Assembly (NCBI RefSeq): GCF_018449795.1 | Contig: NZ_JAAVVE010000012.1 | Span: 36,692 to 100,691, forward strand | Length of the DNA: 64,000 bases | Direction of reading: 5' to 3' | Source of the DNA: Sphingomonas sp. dw_22 | GTDB lineage: Bacteria; Pseudomonadota; Alphaproteobacteria; Sphingomonadales; Sphingomonadaceae | Part shown: piece after piece, positions 44,197 through 53,988 of the stretch | Numbering within the stretch: the first letter of the stretch is position 1 | Layout: every line of letters begins with the position of its first letter | Translations under genes and position numbers: made by a program | The notes under the pieces: model-generated | Seen by the model: only the letters and a program-made list of their open reading frames with translations | Told to the model about the DNA's origin: nothing | Databases searched by the model: none

Positions 44197-44257
44197 CAGA
44201 ATATGGCGCCGATATTCTGTCATCTGCCCCGCAAAGACAAGTGTCACAGGAGTTACA
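44197..44257. promoter_or_regulatory. Two TetR-type dyads between regulator and TonB receptor
   Basis: CAGAATAT (44197-44204) and ATATTCTG (44212-44219) are perfect 8-bp arms around GGCGCCG. A second, weaker dyad TGTCAC-AGGA-GTTACA spans 44242-44257. The first begins right at the regulator's Shine-Dalgarno, so binding would block its expression. Confidence 0.6.
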
Positions 44258-44302
44258 TACAACCGTTCTAATTGCTGGCCGACTCGAAAAGGGGGACGCA
44301 CA

Positions 44303-46588
44303 ATGGAACGGAAATTCTCACAAGGATTGCGGGCATGGATTCTGGCCGGCGCGGCGATCGGCGCGCTGACCCTGTCCGCTGCCGCACACGCGCAGGACGC
44401 TGCGCCCGAGGCTCCGGCCGAAGCGGATAGCGCCGGATTGACCGACATCGTCGTCACCGCCGAGAAGCGCGAGACCAACCTCCAGAAGACCCCCATCGCC
44501 ATCTCGGTGCTCAGCGGCGAGGCGCTGGCCGACCGGCACGTCCAGAGCCTGCTCGATCTGCAGGACGGCGCGGTTCCCTCGCTGCGCATCTCGCCCACCT
44601 TCTCGCGCAACTCGGCCCTGAGCGTCGGCATCCGCGGCATCACCGGCGGCGATTCGAACCAGCCGAGCCGGGATTCGGGCATCGGCATGTATATCGACGG
44701 CGTCTATCTCGGCCGCGCGCAGGGCCTGGGCATGGCGCTGCTCGACGTCGAGCGGATCGAAGTGCTCAAGGGGCCGCAGGGCACGCTGTTCGGCCGCAAC
44801 TCGGTCGGCGGCGCGGTCAGCATCGTGACCCGCAAGCCCTCGGGCGAATTCCAGCTCCGCCAGACGATCGGCGTGCGCAACTTCGACGGCTACAACGCCG
44901 AGACGCATCTCGACCTGCCTTCGTTCGCGAACATCAGCCTCAAGTTCGACGGCATGATCACCAAGCGCGACGGCACCGTGAAGAACACGCTGCAGGGCGC
45001 CGACGGCTTCAACCTGGTCGACCGGCGCGGCGCGCATGTCGCGGCGCTGTGGGAACCGAGCGGGAATTTCAACGCACAGCTCGACGCCGACTATGGCTAT
45101 GACGCGACCAGCACCTATTACGTCCAGCTCCTGAACCGGAATCCGACGCCGCTGGCCCCGCTGGCGCCCCTGGTCCAGGTGCAGCCCGACCGTGCCGGCA
45201 CCGTCGATATCGGCGTACCGGAACAGCCCAGCGTGGGCGAGACCTATGGTGTGGGGCTGCATCTGAAGTGGCACGCCGCGGAGGGCATCGATCTGCGCTC
45301 GATCACGTCCTATCGCGACCTGAAGCAGAACCAGTACGACAACGGCATCGGCGCGCATGCCGGCGTGTTCCAGCCGAACGCGCAGTTCAGCCGGTACAGC
45401 CTGGCGTCGATGCGCCAGCACCAGTTCAGCCAGGAGTTCCAGCTCGTCGGCGATGCCGCCCGGCTGCAATATGTCGCGGGCCTCTATTATTATCATGAGG
45501 CGGGCGACGACGACGCCTGGAGCCCGAACACCATGCAGTGGAACGCGACCGGCACCGCCGCGACGGTGCTGCCGTCCTTCTCGGCGGGCGCCGCGACTCC
45601 CTTCCCCGATCGCGCCAGCACGGCCAAGGCCGACAGCTATGCCGCCTTCGGCCAGGCGACCTGGAACCCGGCGGTGCTCTCGAATATGCTGCGCCTGACG
45701 CTCGGCGGCCGCTACACGCACGACAAGAAGAGCGGCCGGCTCTACAAGGTGAACGGCGCCGATGCGCCCTACAGCTTCACTTTCTCCAAGGATCATTTCG
45801 ATCCGCAGGCGACGATCACGCTCGATCCGAGCGACGATATCGAGCTCTACGGCAAATGGGGCACTGCCTATCGCGCCGGCGGCGCCAATTCGCGCTCGCT
45901 GACCTATCGTGCCTATGGGCCGGAAAAGGTCTCGACCTTCGAGGCCGGCCTCAAGACCAGCTTCTGGGACAAGCGCGGCCGCTTCAACGTCGCGGCCTAC
46001 ACGACGAGCTATACCGACATCCAGATCGACTTCATCGCCCCCACCGCCGGCACCAACCGCACCACCATCGAGACCCTGAACGCGCCCGGCAACGGCACGA
46101 TCAAGGGGGTCGAGGTCGATGCGTCGCTGACGCCGCTTCCGCGCCTCACCCTGTCGGCGAGCTATGCCTATACCGACGGCCATCTGCCGCAGGCCGCCAA
46201 TCCGTTCCAGGGCAACGCGCTCCAGACCGTCTACGTCACCTATACGCCCAAGAACGCCGGCAGTGGGGCGATCGACTATACGCTGCCGCTGGCCGGCGAC
46301 ACGATGCTGCGCGCGCACCTCGATGCCAATATCGCCGACGGCTATTATTCGATGGCGGGCGAGGCGACCTCCGTCACCGACAGCTCGTTCATCGTGAACG
46401 GCCGCCTCGTGGTCGGCGGGATCGATCTCACGCGCGGCGCGAAGCTGGAAGTCTCGCTGTGGTCGCGCAACCTGCTCAACGAACAGCATGTCTTCGTGCG
46501 CAGCCACGCCGCCTACTCCATCGGCGGCGATTACGGGATCTACAACGAGCCGCGCACCTTCGGCGTCGACGGCACGCTGCGCTTCTAA
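44303..46588 (+). CDS. TonB-dependent outer-membrane receptor
   Basis: 761 residues. Signal peptide ending AAAHAQD near 29, a TonB-box-like TDIVVTAEKRE near 48-58, a plug domain (IAISVLSGEALADRHVQSLL; VLKGPQGTLFGRNSVGGAVS) and a 22-strand barrel ending DGTLRF. The plug wording ETNLQKTPIAISV is of the FecA/CirA class common in sphingomonads that import sugars, aromatics or siderophores. Neighbouring GPH symporter and phosphatase point to an organic substrate, possibly phosphorylated. Divergent from the tandem TetR gene with operators between. Confidence 0.93.
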   Translation: MERKFSQGLRAWILAGAAIGALTLSAAAHAQDAAPEAPAEADSAGLTDIVVTAEKRETNLQKTPIAISVLSGEALADRHVQSLLDLQDGAVPSLRISPTFSRNSALSVGIRGITGGDSNQPSRDSGIGMYIDGVYLGRAQGLGMALLDVERIEVLKGPQGTLFGRNSVGGAVSIVTRKPSGEFQLRQTIGVRNFDGYNAETHLDLPSFANISLKFDGMITKRDGTVKNTLQGADGFNLVDRRGAHVAALWEPSGNFNAQLDADYGYDATSTYYVQLLNRNPTPLAPLAPLVQVQPDRAGTVDIGVPEQPSVGETYGVGLHLKWHAAEGIDLRSITSYRDLKQNQYDNGIGAHAGVFQPNAQFSRYSLASMRQHQFSQEFQLVGDAARLQYVAGLYYYHEAGDDDAWSPNTMQWNATGTAATVLPSFSAGAATPFPDRASTAKADSYAAFGQATWNPAVLSNMLRLTLGGRYTHDKKSGRLYKVNGADAPYSFTFSKDHFDPQATITLDPSDDIELYGKWGTAYRAGGANSRSLTYRAYGPEKVSTFEAGLKTSFWDKRGRFNVAAYTTSYTDIQIDFIAPTAGTNRTTIETLNAPGNGTIKGVEVDASLTPLPRLTLSASYAYTDGHLPQAANPFQGNALQTVYVTYTPKNAGSGAIDYTLPLAGDTMLRAHLDANIADGYYSMAGEATSVTDSSFIVNGRLVVGGIDLTRGAKLEVSLWSRNLLNEQHVFVRSHAAYSIGGDYGIYNEPRTFGVDGTLRF

Positions 46589-46607
46589 AGCCAAGGGAGA
46601 GAGACTG

Positions 46608-47480
46608 ATGCAGACGAAGATCTTCGCCGGCGCGCTCGCCGCGCTCGCTCTCCTGGCCCCTGCCGGCGTTTCGGCGGTGCACGGCCAGGCCCGGGCTACC
46701 CAGCAGGCACAGGCCGCGCACGAACGGCTGCTGCCGCTCCAGGGCGGACAGAATTTCCGCGACCTAGGCGGCTATCGCACGCGTACCGGCCGCACCGTGC
46801 GCTGGGGCCTGCTCTATCGCTCGGGCGCGATGAACGGGCTGACGGAGGCGGATTTCGCCTATCTCGCCAAGCTCGGTATCCGCACGGTGTGCGATTTCCG
46901 CAGCACCGAGGAGCGCACCGCGGCGCCGGTCCGCTGGCCCGGCGGCAAGACGCCGAAGGTTTTCGCGGACGACTATAAGCTGGACATGGGCGGGCTGGAT
47001 TTCCGCGCCGCCAGAAGCTGGACCGCCGAGCAGGCGCGTTCGATGATGGCGTCGTCCTATCCGGGCACGCTCGAGAAGTTCAATGGCCAGTATCGCCGCA
47101 TGTTCCAGCAGCTCCTGGCCGGCAATGTGCCGCTCGCCTTCAACTGCTCGGCGGGCAAGGACCGCACCGGCGTCGCCGCCGCGCTGATCCTGACGGCGCT
47201 CGACGTGCCGCGCGAGACCGTGATCGAGGACTATCTGCTCAGCAACCGCTATTTCGATCCGAGAAAGGCCGTGGCGGTCGATAGCGGCATCTCGCAGGGG
47301 TGGCGGCAGCTCCCTCCCGAAGTCCTGAAGGCGTTCATGGGCGTGGATCGCAGCTATATCGAAGCGGTCTTCCGCGTGATCGACGCGCACCAAGGCGGCA
47401 CCGAAGGGTATTTGCGCGATGCGCTGGGCCTGCGCCGTGTCGATCTCCTTGCCTTGCGGCAGCGCTATACGATGCGGTGA
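46608..47480 (+). CDS. Exported tyrosine-protein-phosphatase-family protein
   Basis: 290 residues. Signal peptide MQTKIFAGALAALALLAPAG continuing to about VHGQA. QGGQNFRDLGGYRTRTGRTV opens the family domain, VCDFRSTEER follows, and the active-site loop FNCSAGKDRTGVAAALIL has Cys180 and Arg186 in the CX5R pattern. The GKDRTG variant is typical of the Tyr-phosphatase-3/lipid or phytate phosphatase-like group. In the periplasm it could remove phosphate from the compound imported by the receptor encoded 20 bases upstream. GGGAGAGAGACTG precedes the ATG. Confidence 0.9.
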   Translation: MQTKIFAGALAALALLAPAGVSAVHGQARATQQAQAAHERLLPLQGGQNFRDLGGYRTRTGRTVRWGLLYRSGAMNGLTEADFAYLAKLGIRTVCDFRSTEERTAAPVRWPGGKTPKVFADDYKLDMGGLDFRAARSWTAEQARSMMASSYPGTLEKFNGQYRRMFQQLLAGNVPLAFNCSAGKDRTGVAAALILTALDVPRETVIEDYLLSNRYFDPRKAVAVDSGISQGWRQLPPEVLKAFMGVDRSYIEAVFRVIDAHQGGTEGYLRDALGLRRVDLLALRQRYTMR

Positions 47481-47559
47481 CATCGCGAGCGCGTCCGCAA
47501 CCGGGCGAACGGGCGTGAGGATTTAATACCTCGACACCTCCTCCGGCCGTTGCCAAAGC

Positions 47560-47713
47560 CGCCGCCTGCTCGCCGCCGCCCCCATCCTGTTCGTGCTGAT
47601 GTGGTCGTCCGGCTTCATCGTCGCGCGCGACGGTGCCGCATGCCGCGCCCGAGCTGATCCTCGCCGCGTGGATGGGGCTGGGTATAGGGCTTGCCGGCGT
47701 CGCACTGGTTCTA
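47560..47713 (+). pseudogene. Decayed EamA/DMT transporter fragment
   Basis: The frame from 47566 reads LLAAAPILFVLMWSSGFIVAR, the usual first helix of an EamA transporter. A different frame from about 47640 gives PELILAAWMGLGIGLAGVAL, the last helix of an EamA repeat. The roughly 80 residues that should separate them are missing. A remnant with internal deletion and frameshift; assignment rests on helix wording. Confidence 0.45.
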
Positions 47714-47929
47714 GCGCCGCAGCGGGTACGCCGCGGTGTCGCCCTTCGTCGCCCCTGTCGTCGAGCGCCTCCGCCGCACTTCAGGCAGACGGAAAACGCC
47801 GTTCGCCGCGTGCATGGTCTCATACATGTCCGCGGTAATCGCCCTCAGTTCGAAATCGGGGATATCCTCGACCGGCCTGGCCACACGCAGGAGCCGAGGA
47901 TCGCCCATCTTCAGTATCTCGCGGATCAT
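47711..47929 (-). pseudogene. Truncated peptide deformylase
   Basis: [20 protein letters not shown], then [20 protein letters not shown], is the N-terminal 45 residues of a peptide deformylase. Homology stops exactly where GLAAPQIG and the EGCLS and HEXDH metal motifs should follow; the next residues ([14 protein letters not shown]) are unrelated. It cannot be active. A functional def presumably exists elsewhere. Confidence 0.65.
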
Positions 47930-48011
47930 ATCCGTCTCCCGTTCGCGCATGGATATGGCGCCAGGACAACCTTCGGCTCAAGAGCTTGGGAAGTACGCGA
48001 CGCGGTTTCGC

Positions 48012-48159
48012 TTACTGGATCAGAAGTAGCTCGCCCGTGCCGTGGTCGCCCGGCTCCGCATGCCGGCATGGGCTTTCGCCGCACCGGCCGATGGATATTC
48101 GCCGATCACCGATCTTGAGCTTGCTGTCGGAGATCCAGTCGAACAGCCGCACGTACGCG

Positions 48160-48162
<3 letters not shown>
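48012..48162 (-). pseudogene. C-terminal remnant of a quinone oxidoreductase with frameshifts
   Basis: Three frames in succession give AYVRLFDWISDSKLKI, GEYPSAGAAKAHAGMRSRATT and GTGELLLIQ-stop, which together spell the end of a zinc-independent quinone oxidoreductase (LFDWI.SGKLKI..GEYPLADAAKAHADLESRKTTGKLLLI). Two frameshifts are needed. The remnant abuts and slightly overlaps the stop of the mreB paralogue. Confidence 0.6.
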
Positions 48163-49236
<1,074 letters not shown>

Positions 49237-49277
49237 TCACGAGGCGGGCGGGTCGTGCCGGTCCGCGGACAAGCGGC

Positions 49278-49949
49278 TCAGTCGGGCCTGGAAGCCAGCC
49301 AAATCGTGTAGGGCGTGCGCTTTTTGCCGCCAGTTGCGGCGAGCCGAACCTCATCGACCACAAACCCGGCGTTTTCGAGGCGATCGACAAAGGCGTCGTC
49401 GCCATAGGCGGACCATATCGCCAGCACGCCGGCCGGGCGCAGCGCGGCATAGGCGGCACGCAGGCCCCAATTGCAGTAGAGACGGTCATTGGCGACATGG
49501 ATGAAGCCGTCGGGACCATTGTCGACATCGAGCAATATGCCGTCGAAAATCCCCGCCGCGCCCTCGATGACATCGTGCACGTCCCGGATCTCCAGGGAGA
49601 CGCGCGGATCCGTCAGGTAGCCACCGAAGAGATGCGCCAAGGGGCCATGTGCCCATGCCACTACCTTGGGCACCAGCTCCGCTACGATTACCGAGGTGGT
49701 TTCGGGCAAAGCGGACAGGGCCGCGCCCAGGGTGAAGCCCATGCCCAACCCGCCGATGAGCACGCGGTCCGGTTGCGCGCCCATTCGGCGGCAAGCCAGT
49801 ATCGCCAGCGCCTCTTCGGAGTCGAACGCCTGGCTTCCCATCAGTTCGTCTTCGCCGAACTGGATCGAGAAATCCGGGCCGCGCTGCATCAGGCGCAACT
49901 GGCCGCCGCCGGGGATTTCCGCGGTATCGACAAGCTCGATCGGCATCAT
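49278..49949 (-). CDS. Spermidine synthase-like methyltransferase-fold protein
   Basis: 223 residues. RVLIGGLGMGFTLGAALSAL is a Rossmann motif I of the polyamine biosynthesis (PABMT) type, followed by VAELVPKVVAWAHG, VHDVIEGAAGIFDGILLDVDNGP and AAYAALRPAGVLAIWSAYGD. It lacks the full N-terminal beta domain of true spermidine synthase and the GGGDG motif reads GGLGM, so an orphan member of the fold is more accurate; such proteins are often annotated spermidine synthase without evidence. It lies upstream of the mreB paralogue on the same strand. Confidence 0.8.
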   Translation of the reverse strand: MMPIELVDTAEIPGGGQLRLMQRGPDFSIQFGEDELMGSQAFDSEEALAILACRRMGAQPDRVLIGGLGMGFTLGAALSALPETTSVIVAELVPKVVAWAHGPLAHLFGGYLTDPRVSLEIRDVHDVIEGAAGIFDGILLDVDNGPDGFIHVANDRLYCNWGLRAAYAALRPAGVLAIWSAYGDDAFVDRLENAGFVVDEVRLAATGGKKRTPYTIWLASRPD

Positions 49950-50406
49950 GATGCCACCGCGCGGACCGTCATCCCCTTGCCGATTTCGCGATCGCCGAAC
50001 TGGTCCGATTGATTCGTCGATATGCCGCGTGACCGGTCGCCTTGTGCCGTGGGGCCTGAGAATAGCGCATGGATGCCGCGCGTTGGCGATATTGTGATGG
50101 AGATGGAGGTTCCTTGGCTTCGATGGTCACTGGTTCGGAAGGAGCAACCTACCGCTCCGACGATGGTCACGTCGCGGAGCTTATGACAAGTCTTTCCTGT
50201 TCTCCGGTCCTCTCGCCATGCCGGCGATGCGCGCATGCGGGCACCGGCACGGCCGGATCGGCTATTTCAACATGGCTTCACCTGAAATACCGATTGCGGA
50301 AATTTGGTCTAGCACATTGGCATCCAAACTGGCTTGCACATCATGACCCCAACTGGTAGCCCATAGTCATCGGCCAGAAGAGCCGGCGAGTGGGAGGATT
50401 CGGGCG
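49950..50406. other. 457-bp gap before the alginate locus
   Basis: No gene was recognised on either strand. The right third must hold the promoter of the PL6 lyase operon; AAATACCGATT near 50284 followed by AAATTTGGTCT resembles a degraded version of the TGGTAT/ATACCA operator found elsewhere in the locus. Base composition is more AT-rich toward the right end. Confidence 0.4.
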
Positions 50407-51789
50407 TTGCGACTTGGGATGCTAACGGCGGTTGCGCTCGCGATGCTCGTCAGCCCGGCTGAAGCGCGCGATCACCTGATCCGCGATCAGCAAGAATATG
50501 CTCGCGCGACGAAGGCGCTCGCCGCCGGGGACCGGATCGTACTCGCCAATGGCGAATGGCGCGACTTCGCGATCCGCTTTTCCGGCGAAGGCACCGAGGC
50601 AAAGCCGATCACCCTCACCGCCGAGACGCCGGGCAAGGTCGTCCTCACGGGCCAGTCGAGCCTGCGCATGGCGGGCCGCTATCTGGTCGTCTCGAACCTC
50701 GTCTTCCGCGACGGCGCCGCTCCCGGCGAGGAACTGATCGCCTTCCGCGACGGCAGCAAGCGCTGGGCCGAGAATTCGCGCCTCACCGGCATCGTCGTCG
50801 ACGGCTTCTCCAAGCCCGATAAGGCGAACGCCGATCACTGGGTCGCGCTCTACGGCCGCAACAACCGCGTCGATCATTCGCAGTTCTTCGGCAAGACCAA
50901 TAGCGGCGCGATGCTCGTCGTGGTGCGCGCGGCGAACGTGCCGCTCGATAACCACCACCGCATCGACCACAATTACTTCGGCCCCCGCCCTGCGCTCGGG
51001 GAGAATGGCGGCGAGACGATCCGCATCGGCACCAGCCAGGAATCGCAGAGCGACTCCTTCACCCTGGTCGAGGACAATTATTTCGAGCGCTGCGACGGCG
51101 AGGTCGAGATCGTCTCGATCAAGTCGGGCGCCAATATCCTTCGGCGCAACACCGTGGTCGAGAGCCAGGGCGCGTTCGTGCTCCGCCACGGTCACGGCAA
51201 CCGGATCGAGGACAATGTCTTCTTCGGCAACGGCGTGAAGCACACCGGCGGCATTCGCGTGATCAACCGCCGCCAGACGGTGCGGAACAACTATCTCGAG
51301 GGGCTCGCGGGCGCAGATTCGTACAGCGCGATCGCGCTGATGAACGGCGTGCCGAACTCGCCGCTCAATCGCTACGTGCAGGTCGACGACGCGCTGATCG
51401 AGCGCAACAGCGTGATCGACTCCGCGCATGTCACGCTCGGCAACGGCGCCGATCAGGAGCTCTCGCTCCCGCCGGTCTCGACGCGCTTCGTCGCCAACCT
51501 GTTCGTCAATCGCGACGCCGGCGATCCGTTCGAGGCGCGTTCGGATATCAAGGGCATCGCCTTCACCGGCAACGCCCTGTCCGCCAAAGGGCCCGCCGCC
51601 CTGCCGGTCGCGATGGACCGCCGCGCGGTGACGCTCGCGCGCGCCGCCAACGGCCTGCTCTACCCGACCGATCCCGCGCTCGCCCAGGTCGGCGCGCCGC
51701 GCACGCTCCAGCCCATCCGCCGCGAGGATACCGGCGTCTCCTGGTATGCCAAGCCCATCCCCTCGCCGCTTCCCGGAACCCTCCAATGA
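50407..51789 (+). CDS. PL6 alginate lyase (chondroitinase B fold), exported
   Basis: 460 residues from TTG, nine bases after GGAGG; ATG 50419 is an alternative. Signal peptide MLTAVALAMLVSPAEA-RD. The right-handed parallel beta-helix shows as repeated N.I..N turns. Lys239 (EIVSIKSG) and Arg260 (VLRHGHGN) are 21 residues apart and Glu232/Glu234 lie 7 and 5 before the lysine, exactly as in chondroitinase B (Lys250, Arg271, Glu243, Glu245), so catalytic and calcium sites are kept. PL6 enzymes cut alginate by beta-elimination. The stop overlaps the PL17 gene (ATGA). First gene of the operon. Confidence 0.9.
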   Translation: MRLGMLTAVALAMLVSPAEARDHLIRDQQEYARATKALAAGDRIVLANGEWRDFAIRFSGEGTEAKPITLTAETPGKVVLTGQSSLRMAGRYLVVSNLVFRDGAAPGEELIAFRDGSKRWAENSRLTGIVVDGFSKPDKANADHWVALYGRNNRVDHSQFFGKTNSGAMLVVVRAANVPLDNHHRIDHNYFGPRPALGENGGETIRIGTSQESQSDSFTLVEDNYFERCDGEVEIVSIKSGANILRRNTVVESQGAFVLRHGHGNRIEDNVFFGNGVKHTGGIRVINRRQTVRNNYLEGLAGADSYSAIALMNGVPNSPLNRYVQVDDALIERNSVIDSAHVTLGNGADQELSLPPVSTRFVANLFVNRDAGDPFEARSDIKGIAFTGNALSAKGPAALPVAMDRRAVTLARAANGLLYPTDPALAQVGAPRTLQPIRREDTGVSWYAKPIPSPLPGTLQ

Positions 51790-53984
51790 CCCGTATCGCC
51801 CTGCTCCTCGCCGGCGCCGCCCTGTTCGCCGCCTCCCCTGCACCCGCGCAGACTGCGCCCGGCGCCCAGCCCACGCTCTTCCGCGCCGGCGAGATGGCGG
51901 CGACCGCGAAGGAAGCCACCGCCTATCCGCTGTTCGCCGCCGAGCTGAAGCGCGTCCGCAGGGAAGTCGACAAGTCGATCCGGGCCGGCATCGTCGTTCC
52001 CGTCCCCAAGGATCCGGGCGGCGGCTACACGCACGAGCAGCACAAGCGGAACTATACCGCGATCTACGGCGCCGGCCTGCTTTACCGGATCACTGGCGAG
52101 CGCCGTTATGCCGATTACGTCCGCGCGATGCTGCTCGAATATGCCAGGCTCTACCCGACGCTCGGCAACCATCCGGCGGCGAGCGGCGAGCGACCGGGGC
52201 GGCTGTTCTGGCAGAGTCTCAACGACGCGGTCTGGGCGGTCTATGCCGTGCAGGGCTATGACGCGGTGCGCGACATGCTGACCGAGGCCGACCGCGCCAC
52301 GATCGACGCCGGGGTCTTCCGCCCGATGGCGACCTTCCTCTCGGCCGGCCAAGCCGCGGAATTCGACCAGATCCACAATCACGCCACCTGGGCCTGCGCC
52401 GCGGTTGGCATGATCGGCTACACGCTGCGGGATCCGGCCCTGGTCAATGTCGCGCTCAAGGGATTGAAGGGCGACGGCAAGTTCGGCTTCCTCGCTCAGA
52501 TCGACCAGCTCTTCTCGCCGGACGGCTATTATACCGAAGGCCCCTATTATCAGCGCTACGCGATGCTGCCCTTCGAGCTGTTCGCGCGCTTCATCGAGGC
52601 GAACCAGCCCGAGCTGCACATCTTCCAGTATCGCGACGGCGTGCTGCTGAAGGCGATCCGCACCGCGATCCAGACCACCTATGACGGCTATTTCTTCCCG
52701 TTCAACGACGCGATGCCCGACAAGAGCCTGCGCACCGACGAACTCTATCAGTCGGTCGCGATCGGCTATCAGGCGACCAAGGATCCGACGCTGCTCTCGA
52801 TCGCCGAGTGGCAGGGCCGCACCACGCTCACGCCCGACGGCCTCGCGGTTGCGCGCGATCTCGCTGGCGGCAAGGCCAGGCCCTTCCCCTTCGCCTCGCA
52901 GTTCCTGAGCGACGGGCCGAAGGGCGAGCTGGGCGGGCTTGCGATCATGCGCGCAGGTCCGGGCGACAAGGACCAGGTGCTCGTTGCCAAGAACAGCGCG
53001 ATGGGCATGGGCCATGGCCATTTCGACAAGCTGTCGTGGATCCTCTACGACGCCGGCCACCCGATCGTCACCGATTACGGCGCTGCCCGCTTCCTCAATG
53101 TCGAGAGCAAGGACGGCGGGCGCTACCTCAAGGAAAACGAGACCTGGGCGAAGCAGACCGTCGCCCACAACACGCTGGTGGTGAACGAGACCAGCAATTT
53201 CGGCGGCAAATGGAAGGTCGGCGACAAACTCGCGCCCAAGCAGCTCTTCTGGTCGAGCGACGCCCGCGGCACGATCAGCACCGCCGAGATGGCAGGCGCC
53301 TGGCCCGGCATCCGCTACCGCCGCACCCTTGTCCAGCTCCCGGTCGAGGGTGGCGAAAGCCCGCTGATCGTCGACCTCCTGGACGTCGCCGGCGACAAGC
53401 CCGCCACCTACGACCTGCCGCTCCATTATGCCGGGCAAATCACCGACATTTCCTTCCCGCTCCTGTCGAACACCGCCGAGCGGCCGGTGCTGGGCAAGGC
53501 CAATGGCTATCAGCACATCTGGGTCGATGCGACGGGCACGCCGGGCGCGGACGATGCCGCGGTCACCTGGATCAACGACAGCCGCTTCTACACCTATCGC
53601 ATGCTCCCGCCCGCCGGGGCGAGCGTGATCCTGGGCGAGAGCGGCGCCAATGATCCGCACTTCAACCTGCGCCGCGAGCCGATGCTGATCGAGCGGGTGA
53701 CCGGCGCCGCGAATGTCCAGTTCGTCAACCTGCTCGAACCGCACGGCAATTATGACGCTTCCGAGGAGAAGACCACCGCCAGCCGGAGCCGCGTCAAGCA
53801 CCTCGGTCATGTCCGCACCGCCGATGCCGATCTGGTGACGATCGACTTCGCCGACGGCGGCCGCGTCACGCTCGCCATCGCCTTCTCGGCCGATGCGAAC
53901 GCGGCGCACAGCGCCTCGGTCGACGGCCGGAAGCTCGACTGGAAGGGCCATTTCGCCCGGTTCGACGCGGCGAAGGGAAACTGA
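51786..53984 (+). CDS. PL17 oligoalginate lyase (exo-type)
   Basis: 732 residues. Signal peptide MTRIALLLAGAALFAASPAPA-Q. An (alpha/alpha)6 toroid is followed by a heparinase II/III-like beta-sheet domain. QIHNHATWACAA gives Asn198/His199, DGYYTEGPYYQRYA gives Tyr255 and GMGHGHFDKLSW gives His410; the offsets match the catalytic Asn201, His202, Tyr258 and His413 of Saccharophagus Alg17C as I remember them. It releases unsaturated monouronate (later 4-deoxy-5-hexoseulose uronate, DEH) from alginate oligomers. Overlaps PL6 upstream; the MFS gene starts five bases after the stop. Confidence 0.92.
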   Translation: MTRIALLLAGAALFAASPAPAQTAPGAQPTLFRAGEMAATAKEATAYPLFAAELKRVRREVDKSIRAGIVVPVPKDPGGGYTHEQHKRNYTAIYGAGLLYRITGERRYADYVRAMLLEYARLYPTLGNHPAASGERPGRLFWQSLNDAVWAVYAVQGYDAVRDMLTEADRATIDAGVFRPMATFLSAGQAAEFDQIHNHATWACAAVGMIGYTLRDPALVNVALKGLKGDGKFGFLAQIDQLFSPDGYYTEGPYYQRYAMLPFELFARFIEANQPELHIFQYRDGVLLKAIRTAIQTTYDGYFFPFNDAMPDKSLRTDELYQSVAIGYQATKDPTLLSIAEWQGRTTLTPDGLAVARDLAGGKARPFPFASQFLSDGPKGELGGLAIMRAGPGDKDQVLVAKNSAMGMGHGHFDKLSWILYDAGHPIVTDYGAARFLNVESKDGGRYLKENETWAKQTVAHNTLVVNETSNFGGKWKVGDKLAPKQLFWSSDARGTISTAEMAGAWPGIRYRRTLVQLPVEGGESPLIVDLLDVAGDKPATYDLPLHYAGQITDISFPLLSNTAERPVLGKANGYQHIWVDATGTPGADDAAVTWINDSRFYTYRMLPPAGASVILGESGANDPHFNLRREPMLIERVTGAANVQFVNLLEPHGNYDASEEKTTASRSRVKHLGHVRTADADLVTIDFADGGRVTLAIAFSADANAAHSASVDGRKLDWKGHFARFDAAKGN

Positions 53985-53988
53985 GGCA

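Noticed and set aside
44318..46594. A 758-codon minus-strand frame opposite the TonB receptor
   Set aside because: The composition is that of an antisense shadow, and the receptor has a signal peptide, plug and barrel end.
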